From: an uncultured Ignavibacterium sp.
GTDB lineage: Bacteria > Bacteroidota > Ignavibacteria > Ignavibacteriales > Ignavibacteriaceae
DNA length: 63,652 nucleotides
Reading direction: 5' to 3'
NCBI GenBank assembly: GCA_937934185.1
Contig: CALHAB010000012.1
Coordinates: forward strand, 1 to 63,652
This document shows, piece after piece, positions 39,443-48,858 of the stretch. Within the stretch, counting starts at the first letter, position 1. Every line of letters begins with the position of its first letter. A program made the translations under genes and the position numbers. Under the pieces are notes generated by a model that made no database searches, was not told the DNA's origin, and saw nothing but the letters and a program-made list of their open reading frames with translations.

Positions 39443-40106
39443 TATTATATCAGCAGTACCAGAATTGTTATCAAGTCCATTGAATTCAAGTATTCTAAAA
39501 AGAGCTCAGAATAAAAAGAAGATTGAAATTTATGTGCATAATCTGCGGGATTATGCTTTCAACAAACACAAACAGATTGATGATAAACCCTTTGGCGGCG
39601 GGCCAGGGATGATTCTTAAACCTGAGCCGTTCTTTGAATGTATCGAAAAACTGCAAAGCGAAAGAAAGTATGATCATATTATCTTTACCACACCAAAAGG
39701 AAAAATATTTGATCAGAAATATGCTAATAAACTTTCGCTGGCAAAAAACATAATAATAATTGCTGGTCATTATAAAGAAATTGATGATCGTGTAAGACAG
39801 CATTTTGCAACTGATGAAATATCAATTGGTAAATTTGTACTTACAGGCGGCGAGCTTCCCGCATTGATTATTGTTGATGCAGTTGTTCGTCTGATACCCG
39901 GAGTTTTGAATGACAGTGAAGCAGCTTTAGATGACTCTTTTCAGGATGGTGAAATTGTTGAAGCGCCTTACTATACAAGACCAGCTGAATACAGAGGAAT
40001 GAGAGTTCCGGAAGTTCTTCTTTCAGGAAATGAAAAAGAAATTAAAAAATGGAAAGAGGAACAATCAAAAATTTTAACTGAAAAATGGAAGAATTATAAT
40101 AATTAG
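39432..40106 (+). CDS. trmD: tRNA (guanine37-N1)-methyltransferase
   Basis: [22 protein letters not shown]...[17 protein letters not shown]...[14 protein letters not shown]. Confidence 0.96.
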   Translation: MRIDIISAVPELLSSPLNSSILKRAQNKKKIEIYVHNLRDYAFNKHKQIDDKPFGGGPGMILKPEPFFECIEKLQSERKYDHIIFTTPKGKIFDQKYANKLSLAKNIIIIAGHYKEIDDRVRQHFATDEISIGKFVLTGGELPALIIVDAVVRLIPGVLNDSEAALDDSFQDGEIVEAPYYTRPAEYRGMRVPEVLLSGNEKEIKKWKEEQSKILTEKWKNYNN

Positions 40107-40117
40107 CGGAGTACGAA

Positions 40118-40462
40118 ATGATAGACTTGAACAATGTAATATCGGATCAAATAAGAACTGATATACCAAAATTTAACACGGGTGACAGAATCCGTGTTCA
40201 TGTAAGAGTAATCGAAGGTGAAAAGGAAAGAATTCAGCCCTTCGAAGGTGATGTAATTAGCATCAGAGGTTCGGGATTAAATAAAACTTTCACAGTCAGA
40301 AAAATTTCAAGTGGTGTTGGCGTTGAAAGAATTTTCCCGTTCAACTCTCCCAAAATTGCCAAAATTGAACTCATTAAAGAGGGAAGTGTAAGAAGAGCTA
40401 AACTTTTCTATCTGAGAAAACTTTCAGGTAAAGCAGCCAAGATTAAGAGCAAAAAGCCTTAA
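40118..40462 (+). CDS. rplS: 50S ribosomal protein L19
   Basis: [29 protein letters not shown]...[12 protein letters not shown]. Confidence 0.96.
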   Translation: MIDLNNVISDQIRTDIPKFNTGDRIRVHVRVIEGEKERIQPFEGDVISIRGSGLNKTFTVRKISSGVGVERIFPFNSPKIAKIELIKEGSVRRAKLFYLRKLSGKAAKIKSKKP

Positions 40463-40467
40463 CAAGC

Positions 40468-40500
40468 AAGCCGCTTAATCAAGCGGCTTTTAGTTTTTTA
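40468..40500 (+). terminator. Rho-independent terminator after rplS
   Basis: AAGCCGCTT-AATC-AAGCGGCTT followed by TTAGTTTTTT. Confidence 0.88.
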
Positions 40501-40503
40501 GTT

Positions 40504-41259
40504 ATGAAATTCTATCTGCCACAAAATATCTTTACCAGAATTCTGAAGTCTGAATTATCAGAAGATAATGATCTTACTTATCAGTATCTTCCCTCTGCTT
40601 TGATTTCAAAAAAACTGATGACAGAAGAAGATTCAATCGGTTTGATTCCAAGTATGGATTTGATTACTCATAAAGATTTTTTTGTATCCGCAGAAATAGG
40701 AATTTCGTTTAATGCTCTTCTTTCAAATTCTTATTTACATTTTAAGGAAAACCAGACTACCATAGATAAACTTTATCTTAAAGGAGATATTTCTTCCAAC
40801 GAAGCATTGTTGAGTAAAATACTTCTTAAAGAAATGTATGACATTGATATTACTCCGAGATTAGTTACACCCGAGTTTATGATTCAGGATGAAAATATTT
40901 TAATTGCTGGCGATGAAAACTATGAGAAAGAATTGTTTTTAAATGGATTAAGTTTTGCGGAAGAAATCATTGAATTAATTAACGCTCCTTATGTTAATTT
41001 CTTACTTGCCTCAAAGAATGAAAGTAAATTGAAATCATTTGTTATTAAGCATCGAGAAGATTTTATTTCCGGGCATTCAGATTCTTTCGAACATTTGCTA
41101 GGCGGTTATCCTTCCCATTCAGTTGATTTTATTTCTGTTAATATGCAGCATGTAATTTTTGATCTGGAGGATCAGGATCTTGAGGGAATAAAATCATTAG
41201 TACAGCTGCCTTATTATCACGGTATTACAAACGATTTGTTTGAAATTAAATTCGTCTGA
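40504..41259 (+). CDS. Uncharacterised protein, periplasmic-binding/MqnA-like fold suspected
   Basis: YQYLPSALISKKLMTEEDSIGLIPSMDLITHKDFFVSAEIGIS resembles MqnA-type proteins only weakly. Confidence 0.45.
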   Translation: MKFYLPQNIFTRILKSELSEDNDLTYQYLPSALISKKLMTEEDSIGLIPSMDLITHKDFFVSAEIGISFNALLSNSYLHFKENQTTIDKLYLKGDISSNEALLSKILLKEMYDIDITPRLVTPEFMIQDENILIAGDENYEKELFLNGLSFAEEIIELINAPYVNFLLASKNESKLKSFVIKHREDFISGHSDSFEHLLGGYPSHSVDFISVNMQHVIFDLEDQDLEGIKSLVQLPYYHGITNDLFEIKFV

Positions 41260-41403
41260 CACCCGCTTATTTATTTAAACACATTTTATTCGGAATTAAT
41301 TTTATTCTATTCAATTACCTTGGTAAATATTTATTTCATTTAATAAGACGAAAGCGACCTAAAATTCGTTCAAGAAGTTTTTAAAATGATTTAATATCTT
41401 AAC

Positions 41404-41430
41404 AGATTCCTTGCTGCGCTCGGAATGACA
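41404..41430. repeat. Dispersed palindromic (REP-like) repeat copy, intergenic
   Basis: AGATTCCTTGCTGCGCTCGGAATGACA; 23/27 identical to 56389-56415. Confidence 0.7.
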
Positions 41431-41520
41431 CATAAAATCTTAAATTGACCTTAGCTAGTAGATTTTAAGACTGTGATTGTAAGTTTTCAAATAAATTTAT
41501 TGATTGGAAAATTCAATTAA

Positions 41521-41558
41521 TAAAGAAAAGCAGTCAGAAGATTTTCATTCTGACTGCT
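41521..41558 (-). terminator. Terminator for the minus-strand dehydrogenase gene
   Basis: Perfect 11-bp stem AGCAGTCAGAA/TTCTGACTGCT, minus-strand tail CTTTTCTTTA. Confidence 0.8.
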
Positions 41559-41566
41559 ATAAGAAA

Positions 41567-42757
41567 TTAAATTTCTACATGACTTACGCTTATAACATTC
41601 GGGTTTTCACTTATTTGTTTCAGCATTTCTGCAGTTGCGGGAAGTTTTAATTTCATTGTGCAGCAGGCTGCAATTCCTCCTTCAAAAATTATGTTTTCAA
41701 TTTCTTCAATGTTAATGTTTCCCTGTCTTATAACATCAAGAACACTAGCCAGCACGCCCGGCTTATCGTAATGTTTAACAACCAATTGATATTTTGCATC
41801 CGTAACTTTAGCTCTGTTTACCCAGTGATCAATCACTCCGCTGTGAACATAATGTTTAATTATTCTTACTGTCTCTTCAGCCACTGCATCCTGTGCCTGC
41901 TCTGTTGATGCACCGATATGATGAGTTACATAAATGTTAGGATTATTCTGTAATGGAGATTTAACCTCGCCCGATTTTCCTTCCGGTTCGCCTTTGAATA
42001 CATCAAGTGCGACACGGAGATTTTTCTCTTTTATCGCCTCGAGTAAATCTTCTTCAACAATAATATCGTGTCTGGAGGTGTTAATGAGATAAGCACCATC
42101 TTTCATATAACTGAACATTTGTTTGTTGAATAATCCTTTGGTTTGAGGTGTAGCCGGAAGATGAATTGTCACGATATCACAAAGCGGTAAAAGCTGATCC
42201 ATTTCAGAAAAATCTTTTATTTGAACTCCTTCAATTCTGGAGATGTCTTTGCCGTAAACATTCATCTCAAATGCAAGTGCTCTCTTGGCAACTTCTTTAC
42301 CGATGTTCCCGACACCAATAATTCCCAGTGTTTTTCCTTTTAGACCTTTACCTTTGGAGTACTTATCTTTATTCCAGACTCCGTTTCGGAAATCAGCAAC
42401 ATTATCAGGAATAAATCTGTCGAGTGCAATCATTAATCCTATTGTTAATTCGGCAACTGCAACGGCGTTCATTCCCGGACAGTTTGCAACATAAACACCT
42501 TTTTTATTTGCAGCAGAAATAGCAATGTTGTTAACGCCCGAACCAGCACGAATTATAAGATTTAATTTCTTACTGTTGTTTATAGTTTCTTCGTTCACCA
42601 CGGTTGAACGGACAACTAGTATGTCAACATCTTCTGCAGCTTTTGGAAGATCTTTTTCTCCAAGTTTGGGTTCATAAATGACTTCAAGATCCAGTTCTTT
42701 TAATTCCTGAATATACTTTTCAGGAAATTTATCTGCGATTAATACTTTCAGTTTCAT
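41567..42757 (-). CDS. Hydroxyacid/phosphoglycerate dehydrogenase, short form with C-terminal ACT-like domain
   Basis: IRAGSGVNNIAISAANKKGVYVANCPG, IGVGNIGKEVAKRALAFEM, THHIGASTEQAQDAVAEE, C-term VVKHYDKPGVLASVLDVIRQGNINIEE. Confidence 0.9.
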   Translation of the reverse strand: MKLKVLIADKFPEKYIQELKELDLEVIYEPKLGEKDLPKAAEDVDILVVRSTVVNEETINNSKKLNLIIRAGSGVNNIAISAANKKGVYVANCPGMNAVAVAELTIGLMIALDRFIPDNVADFRNGVWNKDKYSKGKGLKGKTLGIIGVGNIGKEVAKRALAFEMNVYGKDISRIEGVQIKDFSEMDQLLPLCDIVTIHLPATPQTKGLFNKQMFSYMKDGAYLINTSRHDIIVEEDLLEAIKEKNLRVALDVFKGEPEGKSGEVKSPLQNNPNIYVTHHIGASTEQAQDAVAEETVRIIKHYVHSGVIDHWVNRAKVTDAKYQLVVKHYDKPGVLASVLDVIRQGNINIEEIENIIFEGGIAACCTMKLKLPATAEMLKQISENPNVISVSHVEI

Positions 42758-42793
42758 AGATACCTCTTTCGATTTTACTTTTTGATTGAATAA

Positions 42794-44452
42794 TTATTTC
42801 AACATAGGAATTTTAATATTCCATCTTTTTGCATTTTCAATTGCCTGCTGATAACCTGCATCAGCATGTCTGATGATTCCCATTCCCGGATCATAAGTAA
42901 GAACTCTTTCAAGTCTTTCTTCAGCTTCTTTTGTTCCATCTGCAACTACTACCATTCCGGCGTGAATTGATTTACCAATACCAACTCCGCCGCCGTGATG
43001 CACTGAAACCCAGCTTGCACCACCTATTGCATTTAATAAAGCATTTAATATTGGCCAGTCTGCAATTGCATCGCTGCCATCAATCATTCCTTCAGTTTCC
43101 CGGTTTGGTGAAGCTACTGACCCGCAATCGAGATGATCTCTTCCAATGACTATTGGTGCTTTAACTTTACCATCGGCTACAAGCTTGTTAAATATTTTTC
43201 CCATCTTCGCTCTTTCACCATAACCAAGCCAGCAAATTCTTGCAGGTAAACCTTGAAAGTGAACTTTCTTCTGTGCCATTTCAATCCAGTTTATCAGCAG
43301 TTTATTATCAGGAAAAGTTTCTTTGACTGCTTCATCAGTTACATAAATATCATTCGGATCGCCGCTTAGCGCAGCCCAACGGAATGGTCCTTTGCCATCG
43401 CAGAAAAGCGGGCGGATAAATTCCGGTACAAATCCCGGAATATCGAAAGCATTTGATACTCCATTTTCTTTTGCTTCTCCGCGGATATTGTTTCCGTAAT
43501 CAAAAACTATTGAACCTCTTTTCTGAAATTCAAGCATTGCCTGAACATGTTTAACAATTGTCTGCTGAGCAAGTCTGATATATTTCTGAGGATCTGATTT
43601 TCTTAATTCAAGTGCCTCTTCGAAACTCATTCCCATCGGAACATAACCGTTTAATGTATCATGTGCAGAAGTTTGATCGGTTACAACATCGGGAATAATT
43701 CCGCGCTTCAGAATTTCCGGATGAATTTCACCTGCATTGCCGATTAAACCTACAGAAATTGCTTCGCCTTTTTCTTTTGCATTTAAAACTATTCCTAAAG
43801 CCTCATCAAGATTATCAGTAAGGACATCGAGATAACCGGTGTCAATTCTTTTTTGTGCACGGGAACGGTCAACTTCAACACCAAGGAAAGCAGCTCCGTT
43901 AAAAGTTGCAGCGAGCGGCTGAGCACCGCCCATGCCGCCAAGTCCGGCTGTTAAAACAAATTTTCCTTTTAATGATGAGCCAAAATATTTTCTGGCGCAT
44001 TCAGCAAAAGTTTCGTAAGTTCCCTGAAGAATTCCCTGCGTTCCGATGTAAATCCAGCTACCTGCAGTCATCTGACCATACATAGTTAAGCCCATTGCTT
44101 CAAGTCTTCGGAATTCGTCCCATGTTGCCCAATCAGGTACAAGCATTGAATTGGAAATGATTACCCGTGGAGCATTAAGATGAGTTTTAAAGATTCCAAC
44201 CGGCTTGCCTGATTGCACAAGAAGTGTTTCATCATTTTCAAGATTCTTAAGTGATTCAACTATTGCTTCGAAGCATTCCCAGTTTCTTGCTGCTTTTCCT
44301 CTGCCTCCGTAAACAATCAACTCTTCGGGCTTCTCTGCAACATCAGGATCAAGGTTGTTCATCAGCATCCTCATTGCTGCTTCCTGAATCCATCCTTTGC
44401 AGGAAATACTTATACCAGTTGGTGCTTTTATAATTTTTTCTGCTGTAATCAT
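42794..44452 (-). CDS. hutU: Urocanate hydratase
   Basis: [44 protein letters not shown]...[10 protein letters not shown]...[15 protein letters not shown]. Confidence 0.97.
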   Translation of the reverse strand: MITAEKIIKAPTGISISCKGWIQEAAMRMLMNNLDPDVAEKPEELIVYGGRGKAARNWECFEAIVESLKNLENDETLLVQSGKPVGIFKTHLNAPRVIISNSMLVPDWATWDEFRRLEAMGLTMYGQMTAGSWIYIGTQGILQGTYETFAECARKYFGSSLKGKFVLTAGLGGMGGAQPLAATFNGAAFLGVEVDRSRAQKRIDTGYLDVLTDNLDEALGIVLNAKEKGEAISVGLIGNAGEIHPEILKRGIIPDVVTDQTSAHDTLNGYVPMGMSFEEALELRKSDPQKYIRLAQQTIVKHVQAMLEFQKRGSIVFDYGNNIRGEAKENGVSNAFDIPGFVPEFIRPLFCDGKGPFRWAALSGDPNDIYVTDEAVKETFPDNKLLINWIEMAQKKVHFQGLPARICWLGYGERAKMGKIFNKLVADGKVKAPIVIGRDHLDCGSVASPNRETEGMIDGSDAIADWPILNALLNAIGGASWVSVHHGGGVGIGKSIHAGMVVVADGTKEAEERLERVLTYDPGMGIIRHADAGYQQAIENAKRWNIKIPMLK

Positions 44453-44454
44453 TT

Positions 44455-44790
44455 TTAATCTCTGAAATGTTTGTCTAATAAGTTATTGTATTGGTTGTAT
44501 AAGGATTTATATAACCACTTCTTAAAAAACCAACCTTTATTCATTTGTTTTCTTATGAAGTCAATATTTTGTTTTAGCTGATGTGTTAATCTGATCTTTT
44601 CATCTTTTGTAAGTTTTATTGTTTCGTCGCTGCTGTTGAGTTTATTTATTATTGAATTAAATGCTTTTTCTTCTGCAAAAAATTTTGAATCGCCGGAAAC
44701 CTGTTTAAGTACCTGTCCGCAAAAAGTTTTAAGAAGTTTTCTCTCGTTTTTATCAAATTCAAAATTGTAATTACTGAATAACTTTTTCAT
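44455..44790 (-). CDS. Hypothetical protein, 111 aa
   Basis: ORF between hutU and adenosine deaminase; start taken as internal ATG ([20 protein letters not shown]) to limit overlap. Confidence 0.6.
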   Translation of the reverse strand: MKKLFSNYNFEFDKNERKLLKTFCGQVLKQVSGDSKFFAEEKAFNSIINKLNSSDETIKLTKDEKIRLTHQLKQNIDFIRKQMNKGWFFKKWLYKSLYNQYNNLLDKHFRD

Positions 44791-45889
44791 TTTCTCCTTT
44801 AATATTGTTGAAAGATAAAATTTGTTCGCGCATTTTCTGATAGCCGGGTTTAATAACATTATAGATGTAATGAAGTCTTTCTTTGTATGGAATGAATGCC
44901 GATTTCATAGAGTTGATTGTAATCTTTTCAAAATCATCAAAGTTAAGATTGAAATATTTAACCGCTGTCATAAACTCTTTTGTCATAGTAGTATCACTCA
45001 TCAATCTGTCATCAGTATTTAATGTAACACGGAATTTTTCTCTGTAAAAAATTCCAAACGGATGATTTTCTATTTTATCAACTGCACCGGTATGTAGATT
45101 ACTTAAAAGACAAATTTCTAATGGTATTCTTTTATCAAGAACATACTGAGCCAAATCACCGAAGGCAACTACATTTCCCTCGCTATCAAGAACTATATCT
45201 TCAATAAGTCTTGTTGCGTGACCAATCCTGTGAGCACCGCACCATTGAATTGCCTGCCATATTGATTCTTTGCCAAAGGCTTCACCGGCGTGAATTGTAA
45301 TATTAAAATTTGCTCTTTGAATAAACTGAAATGCATCGACATGTTTTTTAGGAGGATATCCGCCTTCTTCACCGGCAAGATCAAATCCAACAACACCTTG
45401 TCTTCTGAAATTAACTGCAAGCTCTGCAATCTCAAGTGAATTTTTCATGTTTCTCATTCCGCACAATATAAGTCCGTATCCAACTCCAAAATCTTCTTTA
45501 CCTTTTTCCAATCCTTCCAGAACAGCTTTAACAGTATCTTCAAGATAAAGTCCTTTTTCAGTATGTAGAGAAGGTGCATATCTGGTTTCAACATACACAA
45601 CACCATCATTCTTCATATCTTCCATCATTTCGTATGCTACTCGTGTTAAAGATTCTTTGGTTTGCATAACTGCGGTTGTATGTTCAAATCCCTGAAGATA
45701 CTCAACAAGATTTCCTTTATTTGCACCACGATGAAACCACTCAGCTAATTCTACAGGATCTTTGGTAGGCAGCTTTTTATATTTTATTTCATCAGCAAGC
45801 TCAATAATTGTTTGTGGTCTTAAACCACCATCAAGATGATCGTGCAGCAGAACTTTTGGAATAGTTTTTAAGATGTGTTCCGTGGTCAT
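44771..45889 (-). CDS. add: Adenosine deaminase
   Basis: IPKVLLHDHLDGGLRPQTIIELA, ITIHAGEAFGKESI, HRIGHATRLIED, LNTDDRLMSDTTMTKEF. Confidence 0.93.
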   Translation of the reverse strand: MTTEHILKTIPKVLLHDHLDGGLRPQTIIELADEIKYKKLPTKDPVELAEWFHRGANKGNLVEYLQGFEHTTAVMQTKESLTRVAYEMMEDMKNDGVVYVETRYAPSLHTEKGLYLEDTVKAVLEGLEKGKEDFGVGYGLILCGMRNMKNSLEIAELAVNFRRQGVVGFDLAGEEGGYPPKKHVDAFQFIQRANFNITIHAGEAFGKESIWQAIQWCGAHRIGHATRLIEDIVLDSEGNVVAFGDLAQYVLDKRIPLEICLLSNLHTGAVDKIENHPFGIFYREKFRVTLNTDDRLMSDTTMTKEFMTAVKYFNLNFDDFEKITINSMKSAFIPYKERLHYIYNVIKPGYQKMREQILSFNNIKGENEKVIQ

Positions 45890-46091
45890 AAATTCCTCTT
45901 TTTTCTTATCAAAAAATATCCTTTTGGGCTGGTAAAATCAATTTAAATGCGTGAGATTGCAGTAGGTTTTATTCCAAATCAAACTGTTAAAAAATAGTTA
46001 TAATATTTTTGGTAATAATGTTATTTTTGAGATGTCTATTAAACTGAAATTGATTATAAACAACAAAATATCATTATCATTTGGAGTAAAA

Positions 46092-47237
46092 ATGAAAAAA
46101 TCAAATTTAATTTATGCTGCTTTTATTGTATTTGGAATTCTTTTGATGGGATATCAGTGCTCATCAACTGAAATTACCAGTGCAAAGCTGTATATTCAGC
46201 AGAAGAACTATGATAAAGCTTTGGAAGTTTTGCAGAAAGAAGTTCAGAAAAATCCTAACAGCGACCAGGGATATTATTTAATGGGAGTTGTTTATGCAGA
46301 GAAAGGTGATTATAAGAATATGGTTCAAAGTTTTGATAAATCACTCTCACTCTCTAAAACTTATGAAAAAGAAATTAAAGATTATAAGAAATCAACCTGG
46401 GTAACTGTTTTCAACCGAGGTGTAGCTTTCTTTCAACGCGCTGCTAAAATTCAGGATGAAGATAGCATGATGGTTTATTTTGATAAAGCTGTTGCTGATT
46501 TTAAAGCTGCTGCCGAAATTGAACCAGATAGTGCAGATTCTTACAAGAATCTTGCATTTGCTTATATGAGTAAAGGTGATAATGAATCAGCTATCGCTCC
46601 TTTGGAAAAAATTATTGCATTAGAAAAAGCCAAAGATGGTTATAAATATCTCGGGGAGATTTATTATGTGATGGGTTCAAATCTGAAGAATCAGGGAAAA
46701 GATGAAGAGGCAAAATCATATTTCAACAAGGCAATTGATGTTTTATCTGAAGGTAGAAAACTTTATCCTGATGATACTGATATGCTTCTGTTTCTTTCAA
46801 ATGCTTACATCGGTGCTGACAGAATTGCAGAAGCTACAAGTCAGTTTGAAGCAGGTGTAAAAGCTGAACCAAACAACAAGTACTACAGATATAACTATGG
46901 TGTGCTTTTACTTGGTGCAGAAAAATTTGCTGAAGCAGAGGAGCAATTCAAAAAAGCTTTAGAGATTGATCCAAACTATAATAATGCTATTTACAATCTT
47001 GGAGTAACTTATCTTAAGTGGGGCTTAGCAATTCAGAAGAAAGCAGAAGCAGAAAACAAAATAGATGAGTCTTACAAAGAAAAATATCGTGCTGCTCTAC
47101 CTTATCTGGAAAAAGCAGTTGAAATGCCTGATGCAGATGCAAATACCTGGGAATTATTAGGTCGTGTTTATTCAGTTCTTGGTATGACCGAAGAAGCTAC
47201 AAAAGCATTTGACAAAGCAGATCAATTAAGAAAGTAA
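46092..47237 (+). CDS. TPR repeat lipoprotein
   Basis: Tandem TPRs (e.g. AEEQFKKALEIDPNYNNAIYNLGVTYLKWG); MKKSNLIYAAFIVFGILLMGYQC N-terminus; start at ATG 46092 preferred (GGAG upstream). Confidence 0.88.
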   Translation: MKKSNLIYAAFIVFGILLMGYQCSSTEITSAKLYIQQKNYDKALEVLQKEVQKNPNSDQGYYLMGVVYAEKGDYKNMVQSFDKSLSLSKTYEKEIKDYKKSTWVTVFNRGVAFFQRAAKIQDEDSMMVYFDKAVADFKAAAEIEPDSADSYKNLAFAYMSKGDNESAIAPLEKIIALEKAKDGYKYLGEIYYVMGSNLKNQGKDEEAKSYFNKAIDVLSEGRKLYPDDTDMLLFLSNAYIGADRIAEATSQFEAGVKAEPNNKYYRYNYGVLLLGAEKFAEAEEQFKKALEIDPNYNNAIYNLGVTYLKWGLAIQKKAEAENKIDESYKEKYRAALPYLEKAVEMPDADANTWELLGRVYSVLGMTEEATKAFDKADQLRK

Positions 47238-47239
47238 AT

Positions 47240-47566
47240 ATGGACAGCAAACAACAACCTCCACAGGGACAACAGATAAACATCGAGCTTGGTGAAAAAG
47301 AAGCTGAAGGAATTTATTCTAACTTAGCTATTATTTCTCATTCACCTGCAGAATTTGTAATTGATTTTACCAGAATTGTCCCCGGTGTACCAAAAGCCAA
47401 AGTGCACGCAAGAATTATAACAACACCTCAGCATGCAAAAATGCTGATGAAAGCTCTTGAAGATAATATTAAAAAATATGAAGCAAGATTCGGTGAAATA
47501 AGAATAGAGCCGCCGCAGAACCAACACTTTGGTTTTGTTCCTATAAAAGATGATAAAATAAATTGA
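47240..47566 (+). CDS. DUF3467 domain-containing protein
   Basis: YSNLAIISHSPAEFVIDFTRIVPGVPKAKVHARIITTPQHAKMLMKALEDNIKKYE. Confidence 0.85.
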   Translation: MDSKQQPPQGQQINIELGEKEAEGIYSNLAIISHSPAEFVIDFTRIVPGVPKAKVHARIITTPQHAKMLMKALEDNIKKYEARFGEIRIEPPQNQHFGFVPIKDDKIN

Positions 47567-47592
47567 TTTTTGATTTAATTAAATATTACTTT

Positions 47593-47614
47593 GGAGCGAA
47601 CTCCCGTTCGCTCC
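47593..47614. repeat. Perfect 9-bp hairpin
   Basis: GGAGCGAAC-TCCC-GTTCGCTCC. Confidence 0.75.
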
Positions 47615-47679
47615 GATAGAATGAATCAGTATAGATTCTGATTTTAATTTTTTTCTTATACCTTATTCCTATAAGCCGT

Positions 47680-47703
47680 AGCTCAAGTCTCCAGACTTGA
47701 GCT
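47680..47703. repeat. Perfect 11-bp palindrome
   Basis: AGCTCAAGTCT-CC-AGACTTGAGCT. Confidence 0.75.
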
Positions 47704-47938
47704 GCAGAGCATAAAGTTTTAAACATAAGCAGAATAAACAACTCCTCTCCAAAGGATACTGTGCTAGAGTTTTTGTTATTATTATTATTTATACCCTTCT
47801 ACCTTATTACCTCATTCCTCTCTTCTTATCTGTCTAAGTCATCTCGAACATTGATTCATCCGAGTGAAAAATCCTCTTGCCTCATAAATCACGAAGTGAT
47901 GAAATTATTGTAACTAAATCCTAAAGCAAAAGAATAAA

Positions 47939-47951
47939 ATCCTGGAAGGAT
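47939..47951. repeat. Short hairpin
   Basis: ATCCT-GGA-AGGAT. Confidence 0.5.
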
Positions 47952-48026
47952 GACATTATTAAAACACTTAGTAAAACCAATGTGACTAAAGTCCTGACAG
48001 AGATTTGAATTTTCATTAAAAATCCC

Positions 48027-48045
48027 TGCCTTAAAAGACAAGGCA
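48027..48045. repeat. Short hairpin
   Basis: TGCCTT-AAAAGAC-AAGGCA. Confidence 0.5.
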
Positions 48046-48324
48046 ATATATGGATAAATTGTCCGATCTTTTTTTGCTAAAGATTTCTGGTATTAAGATG
48101 ATGTTTATTCAGATGAAGGTAGAAGTGTAATTTGAATATTACTTAACTGTCTGAAAATGATTAAATAAAGAAAAGCAGTTTGGTATTGTCTGATTTATTG
48201 AATAACTAATTTCTTCTTTTTCATAACTTTCTTAATTAATCCTTTTTGTTGAGAAATCTTTCTCTAACTTCAACCAACCTCATAGATATTAAAACTATTA
48301 AGATTATTTTTGTCCTAAAAAAAT

Positions 48325-48858
48325 ATGGAAAGAACTGTTACAATTTTCGGGAGTGCAAAACCAAAACCGGGTGACCCGCAGTATGAGTTTGCTTATCAGC
48401 TTGGTTCACGGCTGGCAGAAGAAGGATTTAATATTTGTACAGGCGGTTATGCCGGAATAATGGAAGCTGCCTCCAAAGGCGCTTATGATAAAGGTGGATT
48501 GGTTTATGCCGTTACTGTTGATAACTGGAATTCAAATCCAAATCCATACATCACAATTGAAGTAAGAGGTAAAACTCTTTTTGAGAGAATAGAAAAACTT
48601 ATTGAAATGGGCGATGCCTATGTTGTGCTTCAGGGTGGAACGGGAACTTTTCTTGAGCTTGCTGCTATCTGGGAATATGCCAACAAAAAACTTCAGCCGC
48701 CAAAACCAATTGTGTGTCATTCAGATTTGTGGAAGGCAATTGTCGATTTGATGGATAAACAAATGCAATATGAGGGAAGAGAAACCGGAATTGTTAAGCC
48801 CTGTGAAAGTGTTGAGGAGATAGTCAGCTATCTTAAAAGTAAGTTGATCAGATCTTAA
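48325..48858 (+). CDS. LOG-family protein (Rossmann-fold nucleotide-binding)
   Basis: TVTIFGSAKPKPGDPQYEFAYQLGSRLAEEGFNICTGGYAGIMEAASKGA...VVLQGGTGTFLELAAIWEYANK. Confidence 0.88.
   Translation: MERTVTIFGSAKPKPGDPQYEFAYQLGSRLAEEGFNICTGGYAGIMEAASKGAYDKGGLVYAVTVDNWNSNPNPYITIEVRGKTLFERIEKLIEMGDAYVVLQGGTGTFLELAAIWEYANKKLQPPKPIVCHSDLWKAIVDLMDKQMQYEGRETGIVKPCESVEEIVSYLKSKLIRS

Noticed and set aside
47567-48324. Possible CRISPR array or tRNA/ncRNA gene
   Set aside because: Palindromes are all different and not regularly spaced; no direct repeat-spacer pattern and no tRNA-like cloverleaf or CCA end found by eye.
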